From the NCBI RefSeq assembly GCF_028356935.1, contig NZ_CP102798.1:682001-746000 (forward strand): a stretch of DNA of 64,000 bases, in the 5' to 3' direction. Numbering within the stretch: position 1 is the stretch's first letter; each line of letters begins with the position of its first letter. This stretch comes from Lysinibacillus sp. OF-1 (lineage in GTDB: Bacteria; Bacillota; Bacilli; Bacillales_A; Planococcaceae). The position numbers and the translations under genes were made by a program. Shown here one piece after another: positions 36,939 to 46,202 of this stretch. Under the pieces are notes generated by a model that made no database searches, had not been told where the DNA came from, and saw nothing but the letters and a program-made list of their open reading frames with translations.

Positions 36939-37319
36939 ATGATCTTTAAGCGTCAAGAAGGTTTCCGATTTAAATTTGAGGAGCCTGTTCAAATAACTTT
37001 TGCTATTTATGAGAACGGAAGGGTCAATCATGGACAAACGGCTATGGCGGACTTGCTGGACATTAGTCCACGTGGGTTAAAGATGTTTACTGAAGTGGAT
37101 TTAGGCGTGAATCCTCCACCATTGGATATCCATTTTGTGCTTGATACACAAGAGGTGCGGGCTTATGGTGAAGTTATTTGGAGCCGTCCGTTTGGTAGCG
37201 GCAAGCAATATGGCATTTATTTCAATGATCAGGCACGAGTAGAAGATTTGATTGTAGAAGAATTAAAGCTGCGACGTAAAAAGGAAGCGGCAGAAGCAAA
37301 AAAGCAAAGCAACCATTAA
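36939..37319 (+). CDS. PilZ domain protein
   Basis: PilZ domains bind cyclic di-GMP. In this 126-residue protein the binding motifs are an N-terminal arginine stretch FKRQEGFRF and ADLLDISPRGLKMF (D-x-S-x-x-G), followed by a beta-barrel (VRAYGEVIWSRPFG, QYGIYFND). It is a single-domain protein that could link cyclic di-GMP to motility, given the neighbours; it is not the two-domain YcgR/YpfA form. It has its own promoter region (36783-36938, no clear hexamers) and a weak GGGGTGGG site. Confidence 0.85.
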   Translation: MIFKRQEGFRFKFEEPVQITFAIYENGRVNHGQTAMADLLDISPRGLKMFTEVDLGVNPPPLDIHFVLDTQEVRAYGEVIWSRPFGSGKQYGIYFNDQARVEDLIVEELKLRRKKEAAEAKKQSNH

Positions 37320-37356
37320 TTTTATAAAATTTTTTTGTAAAAAAAAGAATTATTTT

Positions 37357-37386
37357 AGAGGAATTTCACACACTTGTGTAGAAATA
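37357..37386 (+). promoter_or_regulatory. Putative sigma-H promoter of hpf
   Basis: AGAGGAATT (37357-37365) fits the sigma-H -35 RNAGGAWWW fully; 12 bases later GTAGAAATA (37378-37386) fits RNNGAATNN with one mismatch. In B. subtilis yvyD (hpf) is sigma-H and sigma-B dependent. Confidence 0.6.
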
Positions 37387-37418
37387 GATAGTATAGCAGT
37401 TATAAAGGAGGAGTTTAC

Positions 37419-37970
37419 ATGTTAAACTTTAACATTCGTGGTGAAAATATTGAGGTAACTCCAGCTATTCGTGAGTATGTTGAGAATAAAATCGAAAAAG
37501 TCGAACGTTATTTTAACGAAGATGTTAACGCCAATGCTAACGTAAATTTAAAGGTTTATAATGACAAGCAAACAAAAGTGGAAGTCACAGTTCCGATGAA
37601 GAACTTAACTCTTCGTGCTGAAGAGCGTCATAATGACATGTATGCTGCGGTTGATCTAATCGTTGATAAATTAGAGCGTCAAATTCGTAAGCATAAAACA
37701 AAAGTAAACCGTAAATTCCGTGAGCGAGAAGGTGCAGGCCTTTATTTTGCTACTACACAAGCAGCCGCTGATGCTACTACAGAGGAAGAGGAATACTCAA
37801 TTGTACGTACAAAGCAATTTGATTTAAAACCGATGGATCAAGAAGAGGCTGTTTTACAAATGAATATGTTAGGGCATGATTTCTATGTCTTTACAGATGC
37901 TGAATCTAATGGCACAAATATTGTGTATAAACGTAAAGACGGTAAATATGGCTTAATCGAAACAACTTAA
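37419..37970 (+). CDS. hpf: Long-form ribosome hibernation promoting factor HPF (YvyD)
   Basis: Binds the 30S subunit and pairs ribosomes into inactive 100S dimers in stationary phase. The 183-residue protein has the N-terminal HPF domain (MLNFNIRGENIEVTPAIREY, VEVTVPMKNLTLRAEER, LERQIRKHKTKVNRKFRE) and the C-terminal dimerisation domain (VRTKQFDLKPMDQEEAVLQ, GHDFYVFTDAES, VYKRKDGKYGLI). AAGGAGG ribosome site. It lies just upstream of secA as in B. subtilis. Confidence 0.97.
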   Translation: MLNFNIRGENIEVTPAIREYVENKIEKVERYFNEDVNANANVNLKVYNDKQTKVEVTVPMKNLTLRAEERHNDMYAAVDLIVDKLERQIRKHKTKVNRKFREREGAGLYFATTQAAADATTEEEEYSIVRTKQFDLKPMDQEEAVLQMNMLGHDFYVFTDAESNGTNIVYKRKDGKYGLIETT

Positions 37971-37986
37971 AACTTCATGATGACAA

Positions 37987-38018
37987 AGGCTCTCGCGATG
38001 GCGAGAGTCTTTTTTGTA
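37987..38018 (+). terminator. Terminator after hpf
   Basis: Stem GCTCTCGC/GCGAGAGT with a GAT-type loop and TTTTTT. Confidence 0.85.
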
Positions 38019-38047
38019 TGACTTTCTTCTGCAAGTAGGGTGACTGT

Positions 38048-38077
38048 TTGCATGAAACTGTTACACAATGGTAAAAT
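38048..38077 (+). promoter_or_regulatory. Sigma-A promoter of secA
   Basis: TTGCAT, 18 bases, TAAAAT, 36 bases before the secA ATG and just after the hpf terminator. Confidence 0.5.
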
Positions 38078-38112
38078 GGAAGTTGAATCTATATAGGAAG
38101 TGAAAAACATTC

Positions 38113-40623
38113 ATGGCAAACCTATTAAATAAATTATTTGATTTCAATAAACGTGAGTTAAAAAAATTAGAAAAAATCGCTGACCAAGTAGAGGGATTTG
38201 CTTCTCAAATGGAACAGCTTTCAGATGAACAATTACAAGCAAAAACAGAAGAGTTTAAAAAGCGTTATGCTGATGGAGAGCATTTAGAGTCGATTCGTGC
38301 AGAGGCTTTTGCTGTTTGTCGCGAAGCATCTAAACGTGTTTTAGAGATGTATCCTTTCCGTGTTCAAATCATGGGGGCTGCTTCACTGGATGAAGGTAAT
38401 ATTTCAGAGATGAAAACAGGTGAAGGTAAAACATTAACAGCTACTATGGCGGTTTATTTAAACGCGATTACTGGTAAAGGTGTACATGTTGTAACAGTCA
38501 ATGAATATTTGGCTAGTCGTGATGCTGCTGAGATGGGACAGCTGTATAATTTCTTAGGTCTTACAGTAGGTTTAAATTTAAATAGCCTGTCAAAAGAAGA
38601 GAAGCGTGCGGCATATGAAGCGGATATTACTTATAGTACAAACAATGAATTAGGATTTGACTATTTACGTGACAATATGGTGCTTTATAAAGAAGAGCGT
38701 GTTCAACGACCGCTTCATTATGCTGTAATCGATGAGGTGGACTCTATTTTAATTGATGAGGCTCGTACGCCATTAATTATTTCGGGTCAAGCTGGGAAAT
38801 CAGCACAGTTGTACAAACAGTCTAATGCTTTTGTACGCATGTTAAGTGCAGATACAGATTACACATACGAAGAGTCGACAAAAGGTGTTACATTAACAGA
38901 TGCAGGTGTAGAAAAGGCAGAAAAAGCATTTGGGATCGACAATTTGTTTGATTTAACACATGTACGCTTAAATCATGCCATTAACCAATCGTTAAAGGCA
39001 CATGTGAGTATGCATAATGATGTTGACTATGTTGTCCAAGAGGGCGAAATTGTAATTGTTGACGGCTTTACGGGCCGTTTAATGAAGGGCCGTCGATATT
39101 CTGATGGACTTCACCAAGCAATTGAAGCCAAAGAGGGCGTTGACATTCAAAATGAATCAATGACAATGGCTACCATTACGTTCCAAAACTATTTCCGTAT
39201 GTACCAAAAGCTTGCGGGTATGACAGGTACAGCGAAAACAGAGGAAGAAGAGTTCCGAAATATTTACAACATGAGCGTTATTGCGATTCCAACGAATAAA
39301 CCAATAGCTCGTGATGACCGTCCAGATTTAATTTTTGCTTCGATGGAAGGAAAATATAAAGCGGTGGCGGCCGATATTGCTGAGCGTCATAAGGCAGGAC
39401 AACCTGTGCTTGTTGGTACAGTTGCGATTGAAACATCTGAAATTATTTCGCAGTTACTTGATAAACATAAAATTCCTCATAATGTCTTGAATGCGAAAAA
39501 CCATGAACGCGAGGCAGAAATTATTGCAAATGCCGGTACTAAGGGCGCAGTAACGATTGCGACAAACATGGCGGGTCGTGGTACAGATATTAAACCAGGT
39601 GAAGGTGTACTAGAAATTGGTGGTTTAGCGGTCATCGGGACAGAGCGACATGAATCACGTCGTATCGATAACCAGCTTCGTGGACGTTCTGGTCGTCAAG
39701 GGAATCCAGGGGTTACGCAGTTCTATCTATCCCTAGAAGATGATTTAATGCGTCGTTTTGGCTCTGATAATATGAAGTCGATGATGATGCGCTTAGGCAT
39801 GGATGATTCTCAGCCATTGCAATCAAAAGTTGTGTCGAGAGCTGTAGAATCAGCGCAGAAACGTGTCGAAGGTAATAACTTTGATGCACGTAAACGTTTA
39901 TTACAATATGACGATGTGCTACGTCAGCAACGTGAGATTATTTATAAAGAGCGTTATGATGTATTGGAAACAGAGAATATGCGTGTACTCGTAGAGTCTA
40001 TGATTCAAGAGACAATCGATAATGTTGTTGGTCTGTATACTCAGGGTGAGCAGAAAGATTGGAACTTAAAAGCAATTGAAGATTTTGTAGCGGCTAATCT
40101 GTTAGAAGAGGGTCAGCTTAAAGTAGCAGATTTCCAAGGCAAGTCTGCTGAAGACATTAATCAGTTGGTTTCGGATGCTGTTCATGCTCGTTATGATGAA
40201 AAAGAGGCAGAACTGACACCAGAGCGTATGCGTGAGTTTGAAAAGGTAATTTTATTACGTTCTATTGATACGAAATGGATTGATCATATCGATGCGATGG
40301 ACCAACTTCGTCAAGGTATCCATCTACGTGCATATGGACAAAATGATCCACTTCGAGAATATCAACAAGAAGGCTTTGCTATGTTTGAGGATATGGTTGC
40401 GTCTATTCGTGAGGATGTTGCGAAATATGCAATGAAGGCAGAAATTCGCAGTAATCTTGAGCGTGAAGAGGTGGCGAAGGGCCAAGCGGTTAATCCGAAG
40501 GAAGAAGGCGGCTCAGCTCCGAAAAAACAACCTGTGCGTAAGTCTGAAAATATTGGTCGTAATGATTTATGCCCATGTGGAAGCGGCAAGAAATTTAAAA
40601 ACTGTCATGGTGCAGGTCAATAA
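38113..40623 (+). CDS. secA: Preprotein translocase ATPase SecA
   Basis: Motor ATPase that pushes preproteins through SecYEG. The 836-residue protein has Walker [12 protein letters not shown], the DEAD-type [20 protein letters not shown], helicase motifs [13 protein letters not shown] and [10 protein letters not shown], the two-helix finger region ([19 protein letters not shown]) and a C-terminal zinc motif [15 protein letters not shown]. Length matches the B. subtilis protein (841). Confidence 0.99.
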   Translation: MANLLNKLFDFNKRELKKLEKIADQVEGFASQMEQLSDEQLQAKTEEFKKRYADGEHLESIRAEAFAVCREASKRVLEMYPFRVQIMGAASLDEGNISEMKTGEGKTLTATMAVYLNAITGKGVHVVTVNEYLASRDAAEMGQLYNFLGLTVGLNLNSLSKEEKRAAYEADITYSTNNELGFDYLRDNMVLYKEERVQRPLHYAVIDEVDSILIDEARTPLIISGQAGKSAQLYKQSNAFVRMLSADTDYTYEESTKGVTLTDAGVEKAEKAFGIDNLFDLTHVRLNHAINQSLKAHVSMHNDVDYVVQEGEIVIVDGFTGRLMKGRRYSDGLHQAIEAKEGVDIQNESMTMATITFQNYFRMYQKLAGMTGTAKTEEEEFRNIYNMSVIAIPTNKPIARDDRPDLIFASMEGKYKAVAADIAERHKAGQPVLVGTVAIETSEIISQLLDKHKIPHNVLNAKNHEREAEIIANAGTKGAVTIATNMAGRGTDIKPGEGVLEIGGLAVIGTERHESRRIDNQLRGRSGRQGNPGVTQFYLSLEDDLMRRFGSDNMKSMMMRLGMDDSQPLQSKVVSRAVESAQKRVEGNNFDARKRLLQYDDVLRQQREIIYKERYDVLETENMRVLVESMIQETIDNVVGLYTQGEQKDWNLKAIEDFVAANLLEEGQLKVADFQGKSAEDINQLVSDAVHARYDEKEAELTPERMREFEKVILLRSIDTKWIDHIDAMDQLRQGIHLRAYGQNDPLREYQQEGFAMFEDMVASIREDVAKYAMKAEIRSNLEREEVAKGQAVNPKEEGGSAPKKQPVRKSENIGRNDLCPCGSGKKFKNCHGAGQ

Positions 40624-40633
40624 TATATTAGTG

Positions 40634-40677
40634 AAAAAAATCATTTTAACTACATGTTGAAATGGTTTTTTTCTTTT
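40634..40677 (+). terminator. Terminator after secA
   Basis: AT-rich stem AAAAAAATCATTT with AAATGGTTTTTTT, followed by T-rich sequence. Confidence 0.55.
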
Positions 40678-40726
40678 GACATTATACTGTTTTAGGAAGA
40701 AATTTAGGAATAAAAGTCAGAATTTA

Positions 40727-40755
40727 TAGACAATTGAAAAATATGGGTATACAAT
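40727..40755 (+). promoter_or_regulatory. Sigma-A promoter of the first ComK-family gene
   Basis: TAGACA (40727-40732), 17 bases, TACAAT (40750-40755), five of six matches in each hexamer. It implies a leader of about 205 bases before the ComK-like start, which contains a 25-residue open frame. Confidence 0.5.
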
Positions 40756-40852
40756 AGCTGTAATATTAGGATTTTAGTTCAGGGAAGCTCCCGTTATTAT
40801 CCTAAATAAGAAGGTGCTATGAAGACTTAGACCTAGAAAGGGAAGGGGTGCT

Positions 40853-40930
40853 ATGCATGATAATAAAGCAATTTTACGAGTCACAAACATCTGGAATGTA
40901 CGAATATTGGTATATCCCTTTTTATTTTAA
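40853..40930 (+). CDS. Possible 25-residue leader peptide upstream of the ComK-like gene
   Basis: A short frame from ATG 40853 to TAA 40930 with a good AAGGGG ribosome site five bases upstream. The product (MHDNKAILRVTN... ending VYPFLF) is hydrophobic at the end. It ends 36 bases before the ComK-like GTG. A similar start context, AAGGTGCTATGAAG, occurs at about 40811 but stops after three codons. Whether it is translated is unknown. Confidence 0.3.
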   Translation: MHDNKAILRVTNIWNVRILVYPFLF

Positions 40931-40966
40931 TTGAAAAAACATAAAGTGTATAAAGGAGGACTATAG

Positions 40967-41509
40967 GTGCATAAAAAAGATATTATGAATAGTGAAACGA
41001 TGATGTATATGCCTGTGTATGATTCCTTTGGAAATTTATGTACGCGGGTGATTGAGAAAAATAATGAATATCTATCGAAATTAGCACCAACGAAGTTAAT
41101 GGACTATAACCTTCGTTATTTTGGTTCGAGTTTAAGAGGGGCATTTGATGGCTCGAAAATGATTTTAGGAAAGCTTAATAAAAATCCAATTGTAGTGGAT
41201 GAACGATGTAATATTTTATGGTTTCCAAGTAAGTCTCCTCTACAACCTGAATGTATCTGGTTCGCCGTTCATCATATTGATGAATATATCGCTGTGGATA
41301 AAAAGAGAGCAAAAATAACTTTTACGAATGGCAAAGAACTGGTAGTGGATGTCAGTGTTAATGCGTTAGAATATCGTATTCAGAGAGCCTATTTATTAAA
41401 ATATAGGTTAGAAAAACGAACAAAGCATTTGCTTGTTCAGTATGACCGTGTAAAGGTTTTTCAGCGTCTCGCTCTTAATATGCTAGAGGACGAGACACAG
41501 GATCATTGA
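40967..41509 (+). CDS. comK: ComK family competence transcription factor (copy 1)
   Basis: ComK activates DNA-uptake genes such as the comF operon in this window. The 180-residue protein has the family pattern: ETMMYMPVYDSFGNLCTRVIE, LRYFGSSLRGAFDGSKMILGK, NPIVVDERCNILWFPSKSP, ECIWFAVHHIDEY and FTNGKELVVDVSVNALEYRIQRAY. GTG 40967 has AAGGAGG upstream. The protein is close to B. subtilis ComK in length (192). A second ComK-like gene lies on the opposite strand beyond prfB. Which of the two is the true competence master regulator cannot be told from the sequence. Confidence 0.88.
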   Translation: MHKKDIMNSETMMYMPVYDSFGNLCTRVIEKNNEYLSKLAPTKLMDYNLRYFGSSLRGAFDGSKMILGKLNKNPIVVDERCNILWFPSKSPLQPECIWFAVHHIDEYIAVDKKRAKITFTNGKELVVDVSVNALEYRIQRAYLLKYRLEKRTKHLLVQYDRVKVFQRLALNMLEDETQDH

Positions 41510-41630
41510 TTACTCCGAGAAAACAACTGCTAGATAGTATGTTTTCCTTTGTAAAAACGTTATAATGAAAAGATACGGAGCTTTGTGAGTGCAATGTTAG
41601 CTCCATTACTAACGTTCGGAGGATTTAACA

Positions 41631-42735
41631 ATGATTGAATTAGCAGATGTACGCAATGTGTTAGACACTACAGCCAAAAAACTGGCGGACTTCAGGGGGT
41701 CTCTTTGACTTAGAAAACAAAGAGGCACGCATTCAGGAGCTAGATGAAATGATGCTAGAGCCTGGCTTTTGGGATGATCAGCAAGGGGCACAGGTGACCA
41801 TCAATGAAGGCAATGGCTTAAAAGCAATCGTCAATGAATATAAAGATTTAGTGGAAACCCATGAAAATTTAGATATGACACTGGAGCTTTTACAGGAAGA
41901 GCCAGATGAAGAGTTACAGGAAGAACTAGGCAAAGAGCTAGCAGAATTCCAGCAAAAAATGGGGGATTTTGAGCTGCAATTGCTGTTAAGTGGTCCATAT
42001 GATCAAAATAATGCTATTTTAGAGCTACACCCTGGTGCCGGTGGAACGGAATCTCAGGACTGGGGTTCTATGCTGTTACGTATGTATACAAGATGGGCGG
42101 AGAAGCGTGGATTTAAAGTGGAGACTGTGGACTATCTTCCTGGTGATGAAGCAGGGATTAAATCGGTAACATTGTCGATTAAAGGTCACAATGCTTTCGG
42201 TTATTTACAGGCTGAAAAAGGCGTGCATCGTCTAGTGCGTATCTCACCATTCGATTCGTCAGGTCGTCGTCATACATCATTTGTTTCTTGTGATGTTATG
42301 CCAGAGTTCGACGAAAATATTGAAATCGACATTCGCACAGAGGATTTAAAAATTGATACGTATCGTGCTACAGGTGCGGGTGGTCAGCATATTAATACGA
42401 CAGATTCAGCAGTTCGTATTACACATATTCCGACTGGTACTGTTGTACAGTGTCAAGCAGAGCGTTCACAGATTAAAAACCGTGAAAAAGCGATGACGAT
42501 GCTAAAAGGGAAATTATATCAATTAGAGTTAGATAAGCAGCAAGCGCAACTAGATGAAATACGTGGTGAGCAAAAGGAAATCGGCTGGGGCTCACAAATT
42601 CGTTCGTATGTATTCCACCCATACTCTATGGTGAAGGATCACCGTACGAATGAAGAAACAGGTAATGTTGGTGCAGTGATGGACGGCGATTTAGATCCGT
42701 TTATTAATGCCTATTTACGCTCGAAAATTGGCTAA
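41631..42735 (+). CDS. prfB: Peptide chain release factor 2, with programmed +1 frameshift
   Basis: RF2 ends translation at UGA and UAA. The gene starts at ATG 41631 (CGGAGG ribosome site) and reaches an in-frame TGA at 41706 after 25 codons. The site reads AGGGGGTCTCTTTGAC: an internal Shine-Dalgarno AGGGGG, slippery CTT, then TGAC, the standard autoregulatory +1 shift. Translation resumes at GAC 41707 ([16 protein letters not shown]) and gives 367 residues. Visible are the stop-codon recognition SPF in [16 protein letters not shown] and the catalytic GGQ in [17 protein letters not shown]. Low RF2 favours the shift. Confidence 0.97.
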
Positions 42736-42741
42736 TACACA

Positions 42742-42772
42742 AATCCCCCAAGAGGTGTTCTTGGGGGATTTT
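42742..42772. terminator. Bidirectional terminator between prfB and the second ComK-like gene
   Basis: Stem AATCCCCCAAGA/TTCTTGGGGGATT with a short loop; T-rich on both sides, serving the convergent genes. Confidence 0.85.
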
Positions 42773-42776
42773 CTAG

Positions 42777-43286
42777 TTAAAAGGGAGGGTGATATGGCGC
42801 ATCTTGGCTAAGCTGCTTGCGCTCGTTCATGTAATATTTATAGAGCATCGATGCATTCAAAAACTGTTTACTAATCGAGGCATATTGAATAGGTAGTTCA
42901 ATTGTTTTACCATTTTTTAATGTGACAACACACCCCGTCTGACTTGGTGTAATATTGATAATCGCGTGAAGTCCAATCCATATATTATGAATGGAGTTCG
43001 GGGAATAAGTTGGTAGAAAAATACAGGGATAGCCGTAGTCAAAGGCCACGACGATTGGTAGCTTATGTTGATTGCCAAAGAAACGTTTAGCCGATAGTTT
43101 TGCAGCTTCATAGGTTGAACCTAATGAGATACAAGATTTTCGAAGCACATGCATCGGTTTACGCGTGACGATCAGCTCATTGTGCTTATCGATAACATGA
43201 GTGAAAACCTTGGAGTTGTGCTGAATAGGTTGAAGCAAGTAAGTGTTGAATGAAATTAAGTAGCTATTGACAAAATTGCTAGTCAT
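42777..43286 (-). CDS. ComK family protein (copy 2)
   Basis: Second ComK-like protein, 169 residues. It shares the layout of copy 1: FTHVIDKHNELIVTRKPMHV, SCISLGSTYEAAKLSAKRFFG, LPIVVAFDYGYPCIFLPTYSP, HNIWIGLHAIINITPS and TLKNGKTIELPIQYASISKQ, then a helical end. The frame extends to 43346, but AAAGGAGG spaced ten bases upstream fixes ATG 43286. It is shorter and more divergent than copy 1. Paired ComK genes (comK1/comK2) are known in some Bacillales. It could be a modulator or a second activator. Confidence 0.82.
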   Translation of the reverse strand: MTSNFVNSYLISFNTYLLQPIQHNSKVFTHVIDKHNELIVTRKPMHVLRKSCISLGSTYEAAKLSAKRFFGNQHKLPIVVAFDYGYPCIFLPTYSPNSIHNIWIGLHAIINITPSQTGCVVTLKNGKTIELPIQYASISKQFLNASMLYKYYMNERKQLSQDAPYHPPF

Positions 43287-43503
43287 ATAGAGAGAGCCTC
43301 CTTTTTCTGTTGATAACGGTAGTGTAGAACAAAATGAGAGTTTCAAAAAATAGACAAAGTAGCTGAAAACCCTTCAGAAAAGAATGAAATGCTTAGAGAA
43401 TTCACTGCAAATGTCACGAGATTAATAGCTAATCCAAGTTATTTTCAATTCGTAAGCATTGCAATTTAATTTCAATTTTCATATAATTTAGAAAAGGATC
43501 GAG

Positions 43504-43761
43504 GTGAGATCGTTGGATAAATATTATTCGTACACAGATTTTCTAAAAGCCGTGGGTCAGTCGAAAAAAGTTGATGAGGCAGAGAAATTATTAAACGAGA
43601 TTTATTTAGATTTATTTTTAAATCGTATCCAGCGTATGCATCGTCAAGAGCAACTCATGGTTCTGATAGACAGAGTACTCGATGAAAAAGATGAAAACGC
43701 ATTTTACCAATACGCAGCCGAACTACATTCCTTGCAGCAAACAGAGGATGAATCATACTAA
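43504..43761 (+). CDS. IDEAL domain protein
   Basis: Small soluble protein of 85 residues. The C-terminal half carries an IDEAL domain, visible as IYLDLFLNRIQRMHRQEQL and LIDRVLDEKDENAFYQYAAEL, a short helical module of unknown function in Bacillales (found also at the end of some regulators). Start could be GTG 43504 or TTG 43513; the GAGGTGAG site favours the latter slightly. A strong terminator follows. Confidence 0.75.
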   Translation: MRSLDKYYSYTDFLKAVGQSKKVDEAEKLLNEIYLDLFLNRIQRMHRQEQLMVLIDRVLDEKDENAFYQYAAELHSLQQTEDESY

Positions 43762-43763
43762 CG

Positions 43764-43803
43764 AACCCGCTCTCCATGTCTATTGGAGAGCGGGATTTTT
43801 TTG
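43764..43803 (+). terminator. Terminator after the IDEAL-domain gene
   Basis: Perfect stem CCCGCTCTCCA/TGGAGAGCGGG, 7-base loop, TTTTTTT. Confidence 0.9.
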
Positions 43804-43816
43804 ATTGAAGGAGGGC

Positions 43817-44026
43817 TGCTCGTTCAAAAAGTGAGAGTCTTCGCTTATAAAAGAGGGAGAGTTGCTCAGAAAGTAAGAACTCCTGCTCAGGAGTAAATCC
43901 GCTCTCAAAGCAAGAGCCCTGGCTCATAAAAGAATGCAACCCACGCCAAAAATCTGTTACCCCACTCACAAAAGCAGAAGCCCTCTACTGAAAATATTAT
44001 GACTTCTACTCAAGAATCGAAATCTA
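43817..44026. repeat. Degenerate tandem array with a period near 21 bases
   Basis: About ten diverged units, most of 21-22 bases, each beginning near GCTC and ending near CCC or AGT. Examples are TGCTCAGAAAGTAAGAACTC, GCTCTCAAAGCAAGAGCCCT and CTCACAAAAGCAGAAGCCCT. It lies between a terminator and the uvrB promoter and codes for nothing recognisable. Confidence 0.55.
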
Positions 44027-44128
44027 TTGAATAGATTAAGCTTGAAAATGTGTTGAAGCGGCTATTATGAGAGTAATAAGTATTCTTCGCTTCACGGTTA
44101 TTCATTTTAGGGATAAAAAAATTTTTTA

Positions 44129-44142
44129 CAAACATTCGTTCG
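44129..44142 (+). promoter_or_regulatory. LexA/DinR-type SOS box upstream of uvrB
   Basis: CAAACATTCGTTCG fits the Bacillales box CGAACRNRYGTTYC-like consensus at 11-12 of 14 positions. It lies just upstream of the uvrB promoter, and uvrBA is an SOS operon in B. subtilis. Confidence 0.55.
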
Positions 44143-44150
44143 TTAAATGT

Positions 44151-44179
44151 TCGAAATTTTAATATTGCTATGCTAAAAT
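44151..44179 (+). promoter_or_regulatory. Promoter of uvrBA
   Basis: TCGAAA, 17 bases, TAAAAT with extended TG (TGC before the -10), 37 bases before the uvrB GTG. Confidence 0.5.
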
Positions 44180-44215
44180 ATATGTACAAATTGGAAGGAA
44201 AGGACGGGGACATGT

Positions 44216-46195
44216 GTGCAAACATTTGATTTACAAGCGCCATATCAGCCTAACGGGGATCAGCCACAGGCAATTGCGGAATTAGTGGAGGGTGTGAAAG
44301 CGGGCAAGCGTCATCAAACATTACTTGGTGCTACGGGAACAGGTAAAACGTTTACCATTTCTAATGTCATCCAGCAAATTAAAAAACCAACACTCATTAT
44401 GGCACATAATAAAACACTAGCTGGCCAGTTATATAGTGAGTTTAAAGAGTTCTTCCCGAATAACGCTGTTGAATATTTTGTCAGCTACTATGATTACTAC
44501 CAACCAGAAGCCTATGTACCGCAGACAGATACCTATATAGAAAAAGATTCCAGCATTAACGATGAAATTGATAAGCTGCGTCACTCTGCTACTTCTGCAT
44601 TATTTGAGCGTGATGATGTCATCATTATTGCATCTGTGTCCTGTATTTATGGTTTAGGTTCTCCTGAAGAGTATCGAGAAATGGTTGTATCGATTCGCAC
44701 AGGTATGGAAATTGAACGTAATCAGCTACTGCGCAAACTTGTAGATGTTCAATACGAGCGTAATGATGTCAGTTTTACTCGGGGGACATTTCGGGTACGT
44801 GGAGATGTAGTGGAAATTTTCCCAGCCTCACGTGACGAGCATTGTATTCGGGTGGAGTTTTTCGGTGATGAAATCGATCGTATTCGAGAGGTGGATGCCT
44901 TAACTGGAGAAATTTTATCGGATCGAGAGCATGTTGCTATATTCCCGGCATCCCACTTCGTTACACGAGAAGAGAAAATGCGAAAAGCGATTGAAAACAT
45001 TGAAAAAGAATTAGAGGAACGTCTTGCGTTGCTACGTGCAGAGGATAAATTACTAGAGGCACAGCGCCTAGAGCAACGGACACGTTATGATTTAGAAATG
45101 ATGCGTGAAATGGGCTTTTGCTCAGGGATTGAAAACTATTCACGCCATTTAACATTGCGTGGAGCAGGTGCCACTCCATATACATTGCTAGATTACTTCC
45201 CAGATGACTTTTTGCTTGTAGTAGATGAAAGTCACGTAACACTTCCTCAGGTTCGTGGTATGTATAATGGTGACCAAGCTCGTAAAGGTGTACTCGTAGA
45301 ACATGGTTTCCGTTTGCCATCAGCACTTGATAACCGTCCACTACGTTTTGAAGAATACGAAAACCGAGTGCATCAGGCCATTTATGTATCAGCCACACCA
45401 GGCCCTTATGAGCTGGAGCATACGCCGGAAATGGTTGAGCAAATTATTCGACCTACTGGATTATTGGATCCGTTAATTGAAGTGCGACCTATTGAAGGGC
45501 AAATCGATAATTTAATAGATGAAATTCAAGATCGAATTGCCCAAAATGAACGGGTTTTAGTGACAACATTAACGAAGAAAATGTCAGAAGATTTAACGGC
45601 CTACTTGAAAGAAATGGGCTTAAAGGTCGAGTACCTACATTCCGAAATTAAAACGCTAGAACGTATTGAGATTATTCGTGAGCTACGTAAAGGAACGTAC
45701 GATGTACTCATCGGTATTAATCTCTTGCGTGAAGGACTTGATATTCCTGAGGTGTCACTTGTAGCGATTCTTGATGCTGATAAAGAAGGATTTTTACGTT
45801 CGGAACGTTCATTAATTCAAACGATTGGTCGTGCTGCACGTAATGCAAATGGTCATGTCATTATGTATGCGGACCATGTAACAGATTCGATGAAAAAGGC
45901 AATTGATGAAACACAACGTCGTCGTGCATTGCAAATGGCTTACAACGAGGAGCATGGCATAACGCCTCAAACCATTATCAAGAAAATCCCAGATGTAATT
46001 CGTGCGACACAAGTGGCAGAAGAAGAAGAATCCTATGTGAAAAAGGCTACGAAAGGCAAAAAGCTGACAAAGGCGGAAAGAGAACAGCTTTTGGCTTCCT
46101 TAGAGGTCGAAATGAAGGAAGCAGCAAAAGCGCTTGATTTTGAACGTGCGGCTGAGTTGCGAGATACAATATTTGAATTGAAGGTAGAAGGGTGA
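44216..46195 (+). CDS. uvrB: Excinuclease ABC subunit B
   Basis: Damage-verification helicase of nucleotide excision repair, working with UvrA and UvrC. The 659-residue protein has Walker [14 protein letters not shown], the DNA-inserting beta-hairpin [19 protein letters not shown]-type [28 protein letters not shown] and a C-terminal UVR domain ([19 protein letters not shown]) that contacts UvrC. Start is GTG 44216 (GGACGGGG site); the overlapping ATG at 44212 is out of frame. uvrA follows after seven bases. Confidence 0.98.
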   Translation: MQTFDLQAPYQPNGDQPQAIAELVEGVKAGKRHQTLLGATGTGKTFTISNVIQQIKKPTLIMAHNKTLAGQLYSEFKEFFPNNAVEYFVSYYDYYQPEAYVPQTDTYIEKDSSINDEIDKLRHSATSALFERDDVIIIASVSCIYGLGSPEEYREMVVSIRTGMEIERNQLLRKLVDVQYERNDVSFTRGTFRVRGDVVEIFPASRDEHCIRVEFFGDEIDRIREVDALTGEILSDREHVAIFPASHFVTREEKMRKAIENIEKELEERLALLRAEDKLLEAQRLEQRTRYDLEMMREMGFCSGIENYSRHLTLRGAGATPYTLLDYFPDDFLLVVDESHVTLPQVRGMYNGDQARKGVLVEHGFRLPSALDNRPLRFEEYENRVHQAIYVSATPGPYELEHTPEMVEQIIRPTGLLDPLIEVRPIEGQIDNLIDEIQDRIAQNERVLVTTLTKKMSEDLTAYLKEMGLKVEYLHSEIKTLERIEIIRELRKGTYDVLIGINLLREGLDIPEVSLVAILDADKEGFLRSERSLIQTIGRAARNANGHVIMYADHVTDSMKKAIDETQRRRALQMAYNEEHGITPQTIIKKIPDVIRATQVAEEEESYVKKATKGKKLTKAEREQLLASLEVEMKEAAKALDFERAAELRDTIFELKVEG

Positions 46196-46202
46196 ATGAC
46201 TT

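Noticed and set aside
41609..41791. Frameshift error or pseudogene in prfB
   Set aside because: The AGGGGG-CTT-TGAC context is the conserved programmed shift; the downstream frame is intact.
44961..45398. 145-codon minus-strand frame inside uvrB
   Set aside because: It lies wholly within the strongly conserved uvrB coding region and has no ribosome site or family features.
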